From Saccharina japonica (Eukaryota; Sar; Phaeophyceae; Laminariales; Laminariaceae): a stretch of 64,000 nucleotides of DNA. Position numbers and translations under genes: made by a program. The DNA lies in NCBI GenBank assembly GCA_008828725.1, contig MEHQ01003738.1:62001-126000 (forward strand), given 5' to 3'. Below, one piece after another: positions 10,943-21,880 of the stretch. The notes under the pieces are model-generated. The model saw only the letters and a program-made list of their open reading frames with translations, ran no database searches and was not told the origin of the DNA. Position 1 is the first letter of the stretch; each line of letters starts with the position of its first letter.

Positions 10943-13662
10943 GTTGTTGTTGTTGTTGTCTTCACATTAAACTCGTTTCAGTTGCTAATCCCTATAGTCT
11001 GATCTAGCAAGATCAACAGCCCGTGGTCACAAAAGTGCTAGAGCCATCAGAGAATCCTAAAGAACACGCACACTTAGCAGGGAAAGGATACACAAGTCCG
11101 AAGAGGTACACCTATAATCCCTACAGCATGTTATGCGTGTCCAAAACTGAACAACACGCCCGCAATCTCCATTCGACTACAGCAGCATCGCCCCCCCCCC
11201 CCCTCCCACTCTTTACCAATGAATTTGCCGACTACAGCGTAACTACTGTCTGAAGTGCTGTCTGTACAAAAACACACGGTAGGCGTGGGAACAAGATGGA
11301 GCACGCAGCTGCTGCCTGAAGTGCTGCCAGAATGACAGTCCGCGGGCACACAGTGAAAAATAACAGCCAACCAAAGCCATCACGTCAAATGACAATTACC
11401 CGAATCTATCCTGAACGTCTGTGTTAGGCACAGCATTACTCCAGGGCATTCTCGTGTAATTTTGACAGGTACCCCGGGTACCCGTCTAACACAACCCTGT
11501 GAGCACTCGGGGCCTTAATTAATCTTGTTTTGGTCCATAAAGTCTCAACGAGCAGAGATAATTGGTAAAACGCGACGGATGCAACGGAACATTCGACAGA
11601 ACAATTGCCACAATGATTGACTAAACTCTACTATTAATAACTGCTGTGGTATGTACGACATACATACTCCGTACCATGCGGACAAAGAAATCCGTGCCGA
11701 TGAATCATTGCCCTACCGGCCCGGCACTCACTACTCGTCTATACCTAATACAAAACCTCAAAGCTATGCTATTCTGGTATCATGTCATGTATATCATATC
11801 ATATGAGTGAGACATACTCTTATGTTTAGGTTCCATTACTATTCATATTAATATCATGAACATCTACGTGACGCGTCGTCTGTTCCTTGTTTCGTTTTTC
11901 CATGTTCCATTTTCCTTTTTCCATTTTCCATTTTCCGTTTTCCGTTTTTCCGTTTTCCGNTTTTTTTTTCGCCCGTAAAGGTGGTAGAGGATGGGGAAGC
12001 GCCTGACCCGGCAGCCACCTTCCAGCGGAGGGGGGGCAAGGCCCGGCGCTACTGGGGCAAGGTGAACAGGGGCATCAAGAACTTCAGGAGAAGGAGGGCG
12101 AGGCGGCGAGGGACGCACGCCAAGACGGATGCGGTTCCAAAGTCGGTGAGTGGATGTAGTGGAGGGACGGGGTTGTAGTGGTGGTGGTGGTGTTGGTGTT
12201 GGTGTTGGTGATGGTGTTGGTGTTGGTGGTGGTGTTGTTGCTTGTGGTGTTGGTGTTCGTGATGGTGGTGGCGTTGGTGGTGGTGGTGGTGGTGGTGATG
12301 GTGGTGGTGGTGGTGGTGGTGGTGGTGGTGGTGGTGGGTGTTGGCATTGGTGTTGGTGTTGGTGGTGGTGTTGGTGTTGGTACTGCTGCTCCTGCTGTTT
12401 CTTGTTGGTGTGTTGACACAAACCTCGCCTGTTTAGTTGTTGAGATACGTATATATATGCCTTAGAGAGAGATAAATGGGCAGCATGATGCATTTTCTAG
12501 GCGATCGGGGTGCAAGGGGGTGAAGCCGTGCGGGCGTAAAATGCCCGTTTTGGATGCTAATAGCGGCGGGCGAGGCGAAAGAGAAGGCCAAAAAAGGGGG
12601 GTCGGGGCTCCACGTTTGACGGATAAGGGTGCCGTGGGGGTGGGGATGGGGTGTTTTGGGGGGGCACATACAGTTATGCGCGTTTGCTCAATCTGGGTGC
12701 ATCATAGGCCCAGTGGGGGTGCCAGTACCGGAAAACGGCGCAGAGGTGGGAGGGTGAGGGGGAGGAAAGGGGGGGCCGAGACGGGGGGTGGGGGAAACGG
12801 ACTGATGGTGCACAGTGGGTGTGGAACTGTAGTGGCGGTAGTGAGAGGGCAGGAGGAGGGAGGGCGAGTAAGAGGCAGGGGAGGGGGCGGGGGAGCGGGG
12901 TCGGGGAGGGGGTGGGATATGAGAGGAGAAGGTGAAGGAGGTGGACGATGCGTGAGGTGATGCGAGGGGGGGGGCTGTGAGAGGGTACGGGACATGGCAG
13001 GGGAGGTGGCGAGGGCGTTCGACTCCTAGGAAGGGGGGCAAGGTGGGGGGGGAGGGGGCGGGGGGGGCGTGCCGTGATGTGCGTATCTGTGAGTCGGTAC
13101 CTCTGGTAGCCGTCCTTGCACTGCGCTATGACTGCTCTTTTATTGTATTCGGTGGAGCTGCTGCAGTTTTTTTTTGGCGTAGCTGCGGCTCTTCGGACTA
13201 GGGAAGGAGTGGTGACGGGCGGGGAACGTTACTCCGCGTTTTTTGTTTTTTTTTTAGGCGTTGTTTTGACTCTCCGTGTAACCGCCAGGCGTCCTGCTGG
13301 CGTTTTAGTGTGACCTGTTATTTACGCCGCCATTGCTTCCACCGCCGCCGTCGCCGCCGCCCCTACCGCTTCCGGATGCGCCCTCCCCTCCTACGTTCGG
13401 TGGTCTGGTGCCGTAAGGTTTTCGGAGAGAAGCTGGGGAAGGAAGTAACGGTGGAAGAGTATACTAGGGACATCAATAGCTGGTCGGTGAGTACCCGTCC
13501 GTCCGCCCGCCTGCCCACAGGAGCGTTTGTCTTCCCGGCGATTCGGTGGTGCGATTGAATTAGAACAACATTTGACCACGAGCTAGTTAAGGGACATGAT
13601 CTGTACGTGGTGTGTACGACTATTGTGAGAAGATCGTGATCGTGATCATGATCATCGTCATT

Positions 13663-13693
<31 letters not shown>

Positions 13694-16600
13694 CCATCAT
13701 CATCGTCATCATTAACATCATCGTCATCGTCATCATCATCAACATCATCGTCATATCACCATGATGATCGCCATCGTCGTCATCATCATCATGACCATGA
13801 TAATCCTCCTTTTATTGATGATCGTGATCAAGACAAGCACCTCGTGCTTTTACGCCGTCTTTCTTCCCCTTTTTCTTGGCAATCTTGGCGCACGTCCGTG
13901 TTCGTTCAGTCACTTACGGTATGTTTTACATTCACTGATTCACCTTGAACGATTTGATTCTCTACAGACAGACCCCAATTTCAATATTCTACCCTCTGCC
14001 CTATACACCCTCGTGGGCCGCCCCTGACGCCACCACCGCCACCTCCACCACCGCTCAACATTCTGCTTGGTCGGGCTTCAACAACCGGATGCTTTTGGTA
14101 TACGCTGCGTAACGCTCTCGGAAGCTCGGTAGTGCTTGTCTCTAACTCCCCCCCTCCCCTCTTATGGCGATACAACTACGGCCATGCACGCCATGAGTAC
14201 ACCCCCCCCCCCCTTCCCCATCCCCTCTCCATCAACTCTCCCCTCTATATATAGCCCCTCCCCTCCTTATCGCCTCCGGCGATGGAAAAAATACACCGAC
14301 TCCGTAACGCACTCGAAAGGGCTTGTGTTTGACCCCCCCCCCCCCCTATGAATCGCCTCCGGCGATGGAAAACCGATATGTTTGACCGATCGCTGTTGGT
14401 GTGCAGGCCGAGACGGTAGAGGAGCGCCGGCGGAGCCGAGGGCACGACGCGAAGGTGAACATGCTCATCCTCATGTCGGACACCGGTGGCGGGCACCGCG
14501 CGTCGGCGCAGGCGCTCGAGGCGGCCCTGGAGGAGCTCTACCCCGGGCGCGTGGCGGTGACCATGGTTGACATTTTCACGGAGCACAGCCGCTGGCCTTA
14601 CAGTGCGAGCGTCCCCGCGTACCAGGTACGAAAGGGGGTTCATTCACACCGCGCACAGATCATACAGATCATTACGCACAGATCATACAGATCATATATA
14701 TAATTCCCACTTGAATGATCTAGATCCTTCAGGGCAGATATATTCCTCATGTGTATGATCTGCATGGTCTGTATGATCTGCATGATCTAGCTCATGTTGT
14801 CGGGTGGGAGCCCGTATCATCTGCATTATCTTGTAGCACACGTTTCCTGGGTTGGGCCTGTACTGTACATATTCTGCACAGCATATCCCGTAACGGCAGG
14901 TGAGGATCTAGGTGATATATAGATGGTCTATCTGCAGATGATCTATCTGTAGATGATCTATCTGTAGGTGGTCTATCTGTAGATGATCTATCTGTAGTTT
15001 GGTATCTGTAGATGATCTATCTGTAAATCATCTATCTGTAGATTATCTATCTGCAGATGATCTATCTGCAGATGGTCTATCTGTAGATGATCTATCTGCA
15101 GATTATCTATCTGTAGATGCTGTATCTGTAGATGATGTATCTGTAGACGATCTATCTATAGACGATCTATCTGTAGACGATCTATCTGTGGATCTGCCCG
15201 AGGGGTTGAAAGGCTTCACACATCGGGTAAGTGCAGATCCCCGTGTTACCCGTGTGGTAGTATTCATAGAATTCCGAATAGTTGGTCGCCCGAAAATGTG
15301 GACGCCGCAGTGGGTAACACCACTACCACTGACAGCCGAAGTTTTATTTTCCGGCTGATTGCACGTGTTTTTACGTGGGCGCTGTGTATGAAAATACTAA
15401 TGTCACCTGTCTCTCCTTTCTCTCTGTCTGTGCGTCCGTCCGTTCGCCCGTCCGTCTGCTTATTTGTTGTCTGCGCGGCCGTGACTCCTCCCCTCCCCTC
15501 CCCTCCCCNNNNNNNNNNNNNNNNNNNNNNNNNNNNNNNNNNNNNNNNNNNNNNNNNNNNNNNNNNNNNNNNNNNNNNNNNNNNNNNNNNNNNNNNNNNN
15601 NNNNNNNNNNNNNNNNNNNNNNNNNNNNNNNNNNNNNNNNNNNNNNNNNNNNNNNNNNNNNNNNNNNNNNNNNNNNNNNNNNNNNNNNNNNNNNNNNNNN
15701 NNNNNNNNNNNNNNNNNNNNNNNNNNNNNNNNNNNNNNNNNTCTACTGTAATAGTAGACGCGACCTGCCGTTTCGTCGCGAAACATCGTGTCCGCGTGCC
15801 CCCCCCCGTTCCCCTCTGGTGCTCCGTCTCGAGATGGGTGCGTGGTCAATCGTTACAAGACTAAGGCAAGCAACAAATGCGAGGGTCTATGGTCATATAT
15901 ACGACTACGGCTACGCATGAAAATGAAGTACCCCCCGCCCCCTCCCCCTCCCTCGCTCCGTCTCGAAAGGGATGCGTGATCTATGGTCAAATGACTTAAG
16001 GCAAGCAACAAATGAGTACGCCCCCCCTCTCTCCCCCCCCCTACCCTCCCCCTCTCTCGTCCATGTCGTCCGTCGGCCTCTCGTGCTTGGTCTGATAGAC
16101 GCGAGTTGCCGTTCGTTACCGTGGTGACGGACCTCGGCGGAGCTCACCCGACGTGGTTCAACAGCGAGGCCGACAAGGTGTTCATCGCCTCTGACGCCGT
16201 CATGCGGGTCGCCTTCCGCGAGGGGCTGGCCACTGCACAGGTGGGGGTATAGGGGGGCGGGGGGGGGGTGGGGATGCCCTTCATGCCATGCATGTGTCAT
16301 GCATGGCATGCATGTGTGTCGTGCATGTGTCATGCATACGTACGTCATGCGTGTTTTTCATGCGCGGTTCGTGCTTTCGTCATGCGTGCGTGCCGATGCC
16401 TCATTTCGCTCGCTTCTACTGTTGAGACACCCTCCTCTGCCCCGGCGTACCGGCGTATTCGAAAGAGGACCGACCTCGCGGTTTGTCGTGGATCTATGTT
16501 TTTGTTTCGTTTTCACAGCCTGCGACGCCATCGACGGCGAGACCTTCTGTCCACCTCGCACAGCTCGAGTGCTGGAATTTCGTTCCCGCGGCCGTCGCCT

Positions 16601-19600
16601 TACCGCGCTGCCAAAAAATATCGTCCATAGCCTCCCTCCAACCCCCTGCCCCCCCCGGCCTCCGCCTCTGCAGGGTGGAAGTCTCCATGCCACCCCATGT
16701 CGCCCCTCCCACAACACCAGCTTTTACAGCGTGTTCTTCCCCCCCCCCCTCCCCCCCATCCCATCCCCACGATCCCAACCCCATACCCCCCACCCCTATC
16801 CCCTCCATCCCCAACCCCCTCCATCCGTCCCTCCCCTGCGCCCTCTGTTCCGCTCAGATCCACCAGCTAGGCTTGCCGATTCGCCCGGCTTTCTGGAAGG
16901 ACCCGAGACCGTCGGCGGAGCTGAGAGCGGAGCTGGGGCTGGAGGTAGACGCCCCCGTCGCGATGGTCATGGGGGGGGGAGATGGCGTGGGGGGCATGGG
17001 GGCCATTGCTACGGCTGTCATCCAGACGCTTGGGAAGGAGCTGGAGCGCAGCCAGGCGAGTCTCTCTCTCTCTCTGAGAGGGGGTTGGAAGGTGGGTGGG
17101 TGGGTGGGTTGGGTGGGATGGGAGCATTCTCCTCGTTGGTGGTGTTGGCGGTGGTGGTGGTAGTGGTGGTCGTGGTGGTCGTGGTGATGGTGGTGGTGGT
17201 AGTGGTGTTGCTGGTTGATTGTTGTCGGTGTTGCTATTGTTGTTGAAGTCGACGTTTGTTCTTGGCGGTCCCCCTCGCCTGACCCCGACCAAGCAAATCG
17301 CTTGAGCGTCTGCCTGCTGCCGCTGCTGTATACCTGGCACCAGGTATATATATATATATATGTAATACCAGGTATATAAATACGCGCGATCGAAGTATTT
17401 TACTCAGCTAGCAAAGATGAGCTTCGACGAAATCCTCGAGCTCACAGCTGTTGTTTTTTAATTTTTTTAAATATATAATATAGGTGTGAATCTTCGCGAG
17501 CTCTCTCGTGATTTCCGAAACGTCCAAAGTTGTCCCTATCGTCTGGGCTTTCAGACCGAAATCGGTTCGCGTCAGCTCGCGGCGGCGCCATATGTAGACC
17601 ACAGCTCGTTCGCGTGCAGAGTCGGTTGTTCTCTCCGCCCTGAGGCTCAGAGGCTCAGAGGCACCGCCATCTCTCGGGGGATGGATAATGTACAGCACAG
17701 GACACCTCAGAAGAAACAGGAGATATGGTCCCGGCTGGATTTCTTATTTGAGATAGGGTGTTTTTCTACACCAATTTCGAGATAACCACTCCATAATTTC
17801 TTATTTTCCTCTAGATTTCAGCCTGGCGCTCTTATTGGTGTTTTGTACTGTATAAGAGAACGCACCTGAACCAGCGCCGCGCGTGGAACGTCACTGTACA
17901 AAATGGTTGAATATACACTTGACTTCAAGTTTTACCCCTACGATAACCCTACGTACGTATATATTCCGGACCGCCTGGGAAATTTCTCGGAAAATAAATA
18001 TGTAAATGAGGCGTTCGTGTGGACTATTAAAGTAACATCGACATCTAAGAATATGGTTCCAATATTTGGAACACACGTTGGAAGCACACCTTCGATGAGA
18101 TCAACTGGAGAAATGTACGAAGGAAGGGAGGTCACATCATCCATTTTGCTGCAGCTACAGCAGTAGGCTGAGTCGTACACAACTACACAGTACGTACTTC
18201 GCTGGTCCTCCCCGCGACGGGTGTGTGTGTGTGTGTTTTGTGCCTCGCCCCCCCCCCCCCAAAAGCGAGAGAAAATAGGTCGCCGTCTGTCGTCTGTCGG
18301 CCGGCGTTGCATCGCCGCCGCAAGGTCTCGTGTCAGTGGAGGAATTAAGGTCTCTCTCTTTCATGGGCAAAAAAAAAAACCTTCCGCTTTTGGAGGAGGG
18401 TCTTGCGACACGTCTTTGTTGCGGGACGTTTCTGGGGAAGCTGGTTGGGAGGGGGATGGGGATGGGGAGGGGGGAGGGGGAGATGTTGTGGATTTCCGTT
18501 ATTTCCTTCGGCCCACTCGTGACCCGATGCAGCTCGGCAACGTTGACCCGCTACGTTTCCCCCTTTCGGCTCCAGTCATTCATAGGTTTCGCTCTTTGCG
18601 CATGGTACGCCTGGCCCCCCTCCCTCCCCCCCTCCGCGCCCTCCCTCATGCCTCTTCAACCCTCCCGCCCCCCCCCCGCCCCCCCCCCCCCCCCCCCCCC
18701 CGCCCGCCTCGCTATCTCTCTCTCTCTCTCTTCGGCCAACCCCCCGTGCCCCCCCCCACCCCCCCCCTCCACGCTTTCACCCTTATCGCCCATCCGGCAC
18801 CGCTCCGCGATCGCCCAAACCCCGCGCGAAACATCCCACCCCAGGTGGTAGTTATCTGCGGCAAGAACAAAGCGGTGAAGCACGAGCTCGAGGACGCCAC
18901 GTGGCCGCTCAACACCCGGGTGATCGTCCACGGGTTCGTGTCGAACATGGACGAGTGGATGGGCGCGGTGGACGCCCTCGTGACCAAGGCCGGCCCCGGC
19001 ACCATAGCGGAGGCCACCATCAGGGGCCTCCCCGTGATGCTCAGCGGCTACCTCCCGGGGCAGGAGGAGGGGAACGTGCCCTACGTGGTGAACGGTGAGA
19101 TATATGGGATGGGGTTTGCAGGAGAGACGCAAGGCGCGTTCGTTGTGCGTGTATACGTATATAGGAGGTAGTTGGGTCTACTCCCCGCTCTGTAGTGGGT
19201 GGATGGCTTTGGCGTGATGTGGATGGGGTGGGGTGGGGTAAGTTGGGGTGGGGTGGAGTGGGGTGGGGTAGGGTCCAGGTGAGGTGATGTGGGGTGAGGT
19301 GAGGTGAGGTTTTAATCGGTTCGGTTCGGTTCGGTTCGGTTCGGTTCGGTTCGGTTTGATTCGATTCGCTTATGTTATGTTACGTTATGTTATGTTACGT
19401 TGTGTTGTGTTATCTTATCTTACGTTGCGTCATGCTATGTCATGTTATGTTCGGTTCGGTTCGGTTTGATTATCAAGTAGCGATGCTCGCATGTGTGCGC
19501 GCGCTCGTTGGCAGTTTCTCTTAGGTGTTGTTTCACTGACAGGGCGGCGAGGTTCTGATGGCAACCTATTACATCATACGTATATAGTGCAAATAGCAAG

Positions 19601-20205
19601 CAGCAATGAGTTGGTCGACCCGCCAAACCGCCTGAACGGGTGTTTCGGATGGGGTCAGCTAAGATAGTACAAATATTATCCACCCCCCCCCCCTGCTCCG
19701 TCTCGAAAGAGATGCGTGGTCAATGGTCAAATGACTTAAGGCAAGCGGCGCAAAAGCCCGCTAGAAAGCGCCACGCTGGCGCACCGGCACCCGGGCCCCC
19801 ATTCCTCTTTTCCGGGCATGGGGGGTTTAAACTAAGAGCAACGGGGCCGGCGGGGCAAAGCAAGGAACCTGCACCCCCCCCCCTCCCCGTCGATCGCCGC
19901 CTCTGATCTCAGGTCTCCGAGAGATCTAAAAGTATACAGGCACGTCGGACACAATGTGGACCTGCGGCCCGGCCCCGGCACCCCCCGTTTTAACTCACCG
20001 CACCTTGTCCGTTACTGTGTGCCCCAACTACGGCGGCTTCGGGCGTACAGCAGAAACCGGCGGGAGAATCGGAGCCACCGTCGACCCGCTGGCTCAAAAC
20101 CCGGAGCTCGCTAGAAAAGATGAAGGCGAGATTATGGCCACTGAGGGAACGGCCCGCCCCAAGAGCCTGTATACGAACATCGCGAGCGTCGAGTCGCCGA
20201 CATGA
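5108..20205 (+). CDS. MGD1: Monogalactosyldiacylglycerol (MGDG) synthase, multi-exon
   Basis: The enzyme transfers galactose from UDP-galactose to diacylglycerol to make MGDG, the main lipid of thylakoid membranes; it works at plastid envelope membranes (GT28 family). Five exons give the catalytic domain: 14407-14625, 16106-16240, 16858-17055, 18845-19094 and 20051-20205, 957 bases in all with matching phases (0,0,0,0,1). They carry MSDTGGGHRASA at the N-terminal lobe, TDLGGAHPTWF, LGLPIRPAFWKD, MGGGDGVGGMG, VVVICGKNK, and the nucleotide-sugar motif KAGPGTIAEATIRG followed by GYLPGQEEGNVPYVVN. About 80-90 family residues between ...SVPAYQ and LPFVTVV are missing and probably fall in the N gap at 15509-15741. 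Four upstream phase-0 exons may supply the transit and N-terminal region. The intron after 17055 uses a GC donor. Confidence 0.93.
7269..7320. repeat. TTG microsatellite
   Basis: About 17 TTG units. The matching site in copy 2 (about 10903-10960) is interrupted, so the array length differs between copies. Confidence 0.95.
8345..8509 (+). CDS. Candidate Arg-rich exon upstream of MGDG synthase domain
   Basis: The acceptor is CCCGTAAAG and the donor TCG|GTGAGT; the exon is 55 codons, phase 0 at both ends. It encodes a basic segment (KARRYWGKVNRGIKNFRRRR). A second, identical copy with intact splice sites lies at 11981-12145. The reverse strand reads as Pro-rich low complexity, so coding on the plus strand is preferred. 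Function not recognised. Confidence 0.55.
8682..9026 (+). CDS. Candidate Gly/Ser-rich exon upstream of MGDG synthase domain
   Basis: The exon starts after GGTGGTGAG with LIDKRHSFEDEAGSS, passes through a GGT-encoded polyglycine run (about 8778-8835), and ends LTDYHERGDW...RCALCEQ before CAG|GTGAGA. It is 115 codons, phase 0 at both ends. Unlike the neighbouring exon it exists only once, because the second copy of the repeated block stops inside the GGT array. No domain recognised. Confidence 0.45.
9360..12336. repeat. Repeated ~3 kb block, copy 2
   Basis: This copy begins immediately after a single N (9359) and ends inside a GGT array. A second single N lies at 11960. Its position right after a join suggests either an unmerged contig or allele overlap, or a true tandem duplication. 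After 12336 the sequence differs from that following copy 1. Confidence 0.95.
11981..12145 (+). CDS. Second copy of the Arg-rich candidate exon
   Basis: Identical in translation to the exon at 8345-8509, with the same acceptor and GTGAGT donor. At 165 bases it is symmetric, so including both copies in one transcript would not break the frame. Confidence 0.5.
12337..13417. other. G-rich intron stretch
   Basis: Strongly G-rich plus strand (GGT array ends near 12395, then GGGGAGG-type sequence to about 13075). Open frames on both strands are low complexity and no exon is recognised. Confidence 0.5.
13418..13486 (+). CDS. Candidate short exon directly upstream of MGDG synthase domain
   Basis: Twenty-three codons (VFGEKLGKEVTVEEYTRDIN...) between a weak acceptor (CCGTAAG) and a strong donor (TCG|GTGAGT). 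The phase-0 junction to the exon at 14407 gives a continuous frame into the catalytic domain. The acidic, helical composition differs from the surrounding G-rich DNA, which supports coding. Confidence 0.5.
13640..13810. repeat. ATC trinucleotide microsatellite
   Basis: Imperfect (ATC)n with ATCGTC and ATCACC variants, in the intron between the exons at 13418 and 14407. Confidence 0.9.
14407..14625 (+). CDS. MGD1: MGDG synthase exon: N-terminal lobe with GGGH motif
   Basis: Acceptor GTGTGCAG, donor CAG|GTACGA, 73 codons, phase 0. It encodes NMLILMSDTGGGHRASAQAL and VDIFTEHSRWPYS, matching the start of the MGDG synthase fold (plant enzymes have VTDLWTDHTPWPF at the equivalent place). Confidence 0.95.
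14640..15195. repeat. GATCATACA cluster and 15-bp minisatellite
   Basis: From 14640 to 14800 the motif GATCATACA and its complement recur. From about 14918 to 15195 a 15-bp unit close to GATGATCTATCTGTA is repeated about 18 times with point variants. It is intronic. Confidence 0.9.
15509..15741. other. Assembly gap (233 N)
   Basis: The N run lies between the MGDG exons at 14407 and 16106, exactly where 80-90 family residues are missing. The left flank is a CCCCT microsatellite, a likely cause of the gap. Confidence 0.98.
15818..16030 (-). repeat. G/C-tract repeat family, three reverse-oriented modules
   Basis: Reads as CTCCGTCTCGA...GCGTGGTCAAT...AAGGCAAGCAACAAAT, then TATGGTCATATATACGACTACGG up to a C run (15932-15955). 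A further module at 15955-16028 ends in GAGTACGCCCCCCC. It is the same family as at 32.0-32.2, 59.0-59.2 and 61.2-62.2 kb. Confidence 0.85.
16106..16240 (+). CDS. MGD1: MGDG synthase exon: TDLGGAHPTWF segment
   Basis: Forty-five codons, phase 0; donor CACAG|GTGGGG. It encodes LPFVTVVTDLGGAHPTWFNS and SDAVMRVAFREGLATAQ, matching the family block VVITDLSTCHPTWF. Confidence 0.95.
16858..17055 (+). CDS. MGD1: MGDG synthase exon: LPxRPxF and GGG-rich loop, GC donor
   Basis: Acceptor CCGCTCAG. Sixty-six codons: IHQLGLPIRPAFWKD ... VAMVMGGGDGVGGMGAIA. The only in-frame join to the next exon (VVVICGKN) uses CAG|GCGAGT, a GC-AG intron. Confidence 0.93.
17090..17400. repeat. GGT-rich and TA microsatellites in MGDG intron
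   Basis: GGTGG-rich tract at 17090-17215. A TATA run at 17345-17362 is flanked by CACCAGGTA and TACCAGGTA motifs. Confidence 0.85.
17401..18844. other. Rest of MGDG intron before the donor-site exon
   Basis: Non-coding. It includes a relative of the 29.1 kb MITE (17691-17790), a GT run near 18221, and long C tracts with a CT run at 18600-18780. Open frames here are low complexity. Confidence 0.5.
18845..19094 (+). CDS. MGD1: MGDG synthase exon: UDP-galactose binding motif
   Basis: Acceptor CACCCCAG, donor AACG|GTGAGA (phase 1). It encodes VVVICGKNKAVKHELED, MDEWMGAVDALVTKAGPGTI and GYLPGQEEGNVPYVVN, the most conserved part of the family (donor-sugar site). Confidence 0.96.
19200..19470. repeat. 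Degenerate GGGGT, GGTTC and TATGT arrays
   Basis: Consecutive short-unit arrays: GGGGTGGGGT, GAGGT, GGTTC and TTATGT/TTACGT. They lie in the last MGDG intron. Confidence 0.9.
19690..19752 (-). repeat. G/C-tract repeat family, single reverse module
   Basis: Begins with a C run, then TGCTCCGTCTCGAAAGAGAT ... GGTCAAATGACTTAAGGCAAG. It is truncated before the GTAC end. Confidence 0.8.
20051..20205 (+). CDS. MGD1: MGDG synthase last exon
   Basis: Acceptor GGCGTACAG; phase 1 joins to the preceding exon. It encodes RIGATVDPLAQNPELARKD and ARPKSLYTNIASV, like the C-terminal helix of MGDG synthases (PKEIA..V...ELxxM...A.P.A.Y.I), then TGA. The usual GFGxxS step after the NVPYVVEN block is shortened, so a small exon may be missed or the acceptor may differ. 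Confidence 0.7.
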
Positions 20206-21134
20206 CTGTTTCGCGAACGCGAAGGAGAGCGCGGCACTGGAGAGTGTCGGCCGACGAGAGTAGGCGTATGACGGCGTAATAATGGAGGGCGCGAGAAAGG
20301 GGGCTGCGCGGCGGCGGGACAGATGGCGGCGGCGGGGGGGGGAGTGCGGTGCGTCCGGGGGGCATGCGGAGGAGGGGAATGGGGTTGGGGGGTGGGCGTC
20401 GAAGATGGGTAGCATGTCGGAAGAAGCGACGGCGGTGCCGGCGTAGTAGGAAGGAAGGGGACACGCCGTGGCGGCGTCGGTGTAAGACATACTTGATACA
20501 ACGGTGGTCGTGGTGGTGGTGGTGGTGGTGGTGGTGGTGCTTGTGGGTGGTGGTGGATGATGATGGTGGTGGTGCTTGTGGTTGGGGTGTGGCGCGCCGC
20601 TTGTTGTTTGTGCTTTTAAGGGGGATTTTCTCTTGAAGCTAAATCCTTCCCTCGGTTTTTTTTTTTTTAATTTGTATTCATGTTTGGCCCTGCTCGCTCG
20701 CTTGCTTGGCTCTGGCGGACTGCGCCGTCTACTTATGGTACTACTACGTATGTAGGCTACGTAGAGAGGGCAGTCGGGGAAATACATTCCACGTGTTTGT
20801 TTTTGGTAGGTTTATTTTCCGTTCCCGGTCAGCACCGAGAGGTTGTGTGTTTTAGCAGATTGTTTTAGGGGCGAGTGGGTGGGTGGGTGGAGGGGCGTGT
20901 TGGGGGAAGGACAGGCCGCACCGCTGATTGGCACAGCTGGCGTAGCGAGGGGGTGTCGAAGGCCGCTGTGTCCATACCCATTTTTTCCCCCCCCCCTCCC
21001 CCCCCCCCCCCCCGCCGCTTCCTTATCGTATCTTTTACCTCGGCTACGGTGCGGTGGCGGGAGGGGAGAGAAAGGCGAAATCAAGAATTTAACTAAGTTA
21101 CAGAAATTCACATCAAATCAAAGCAAGCTTTCTT

Positions 21135-21181
<47 letters not shown>

Positions 21182-21217
21182 CCCTCGCCCCGTTCGGACA
21201 ATTTACGGCGATCGAAC

Positions 21218-21880
21218 CCTCGAACTACTGGCAGCATATACTGGCAGGCTCATTCAGTAGATAGCTAGTGTCCAGTGTCTAGCCCTATTGAACTACTGGC
21301 AGCATGTACTGGCAGGCTTATTCATTCAGTAGATAGCTAGTGTCCAGTGTCCTGCCCTATTGAACTACTGGCAGCATGTACTGGCAGGCTCATTCATTCA
21401 GTAGATAGCTAGTGTCCAGTGTCTAGCCCTATTGAACTACTGGTAGCATATACTGGCAGGCTCATTCAGTAGATAGCTAGTGTCCAGTGTCTAGCCCTAT
21501 TGAACTACTGGCAGCATATACTGGCAGGCTCATTCATTCAGTAGATAGCTAGGGTCCAGTTTCTAGCCCTATTGAACTACTGGCAGCATATACTGGCAGG
21601 CTCATTCATTCAGTAGATAGCTAGTGTCCAGTGTCCTGCCCTATTGAACTACTGGTAGCATATACTGGCAGACCCATTTAGTAGATAGCTACAGTACGTA
21701 TAGTGTCCAGTGTCCAGCCCTATTGAACTGCTGGCAGCATATACTGGCAGGCTTATTCAGTAGATAGCTTTTGTGTCCAGTGTCCAGCCCTATTGAACTA
21801 CTGGCAGCATACGAAGTATACTGGCAGGCTCCTTCATCCAGTAGATAGCTATAGTGTCCAGTGTCCAGCCCTATTGAATT
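21218..21880. repeat. ~70-bp minisatellite, about 9 copies
   Basis: The unit begins GAACTACTGGCAGCATATAC and contains TAGATAGCTAGTGTCCAGTG. Copies start near 21222, 21290, 21362, 21434, 21503, 21574, 21646, 21726 and 21795. Unit length varies with one or two CATT steps. Confidence 0.95.

Noticed and set aside
18221-19171. 316-residue plus-strand open frame
   Set aside because: Contains MGDG synthase exon 18845-19094 plus upstream intron with C-run prolines; only the exon is coding.
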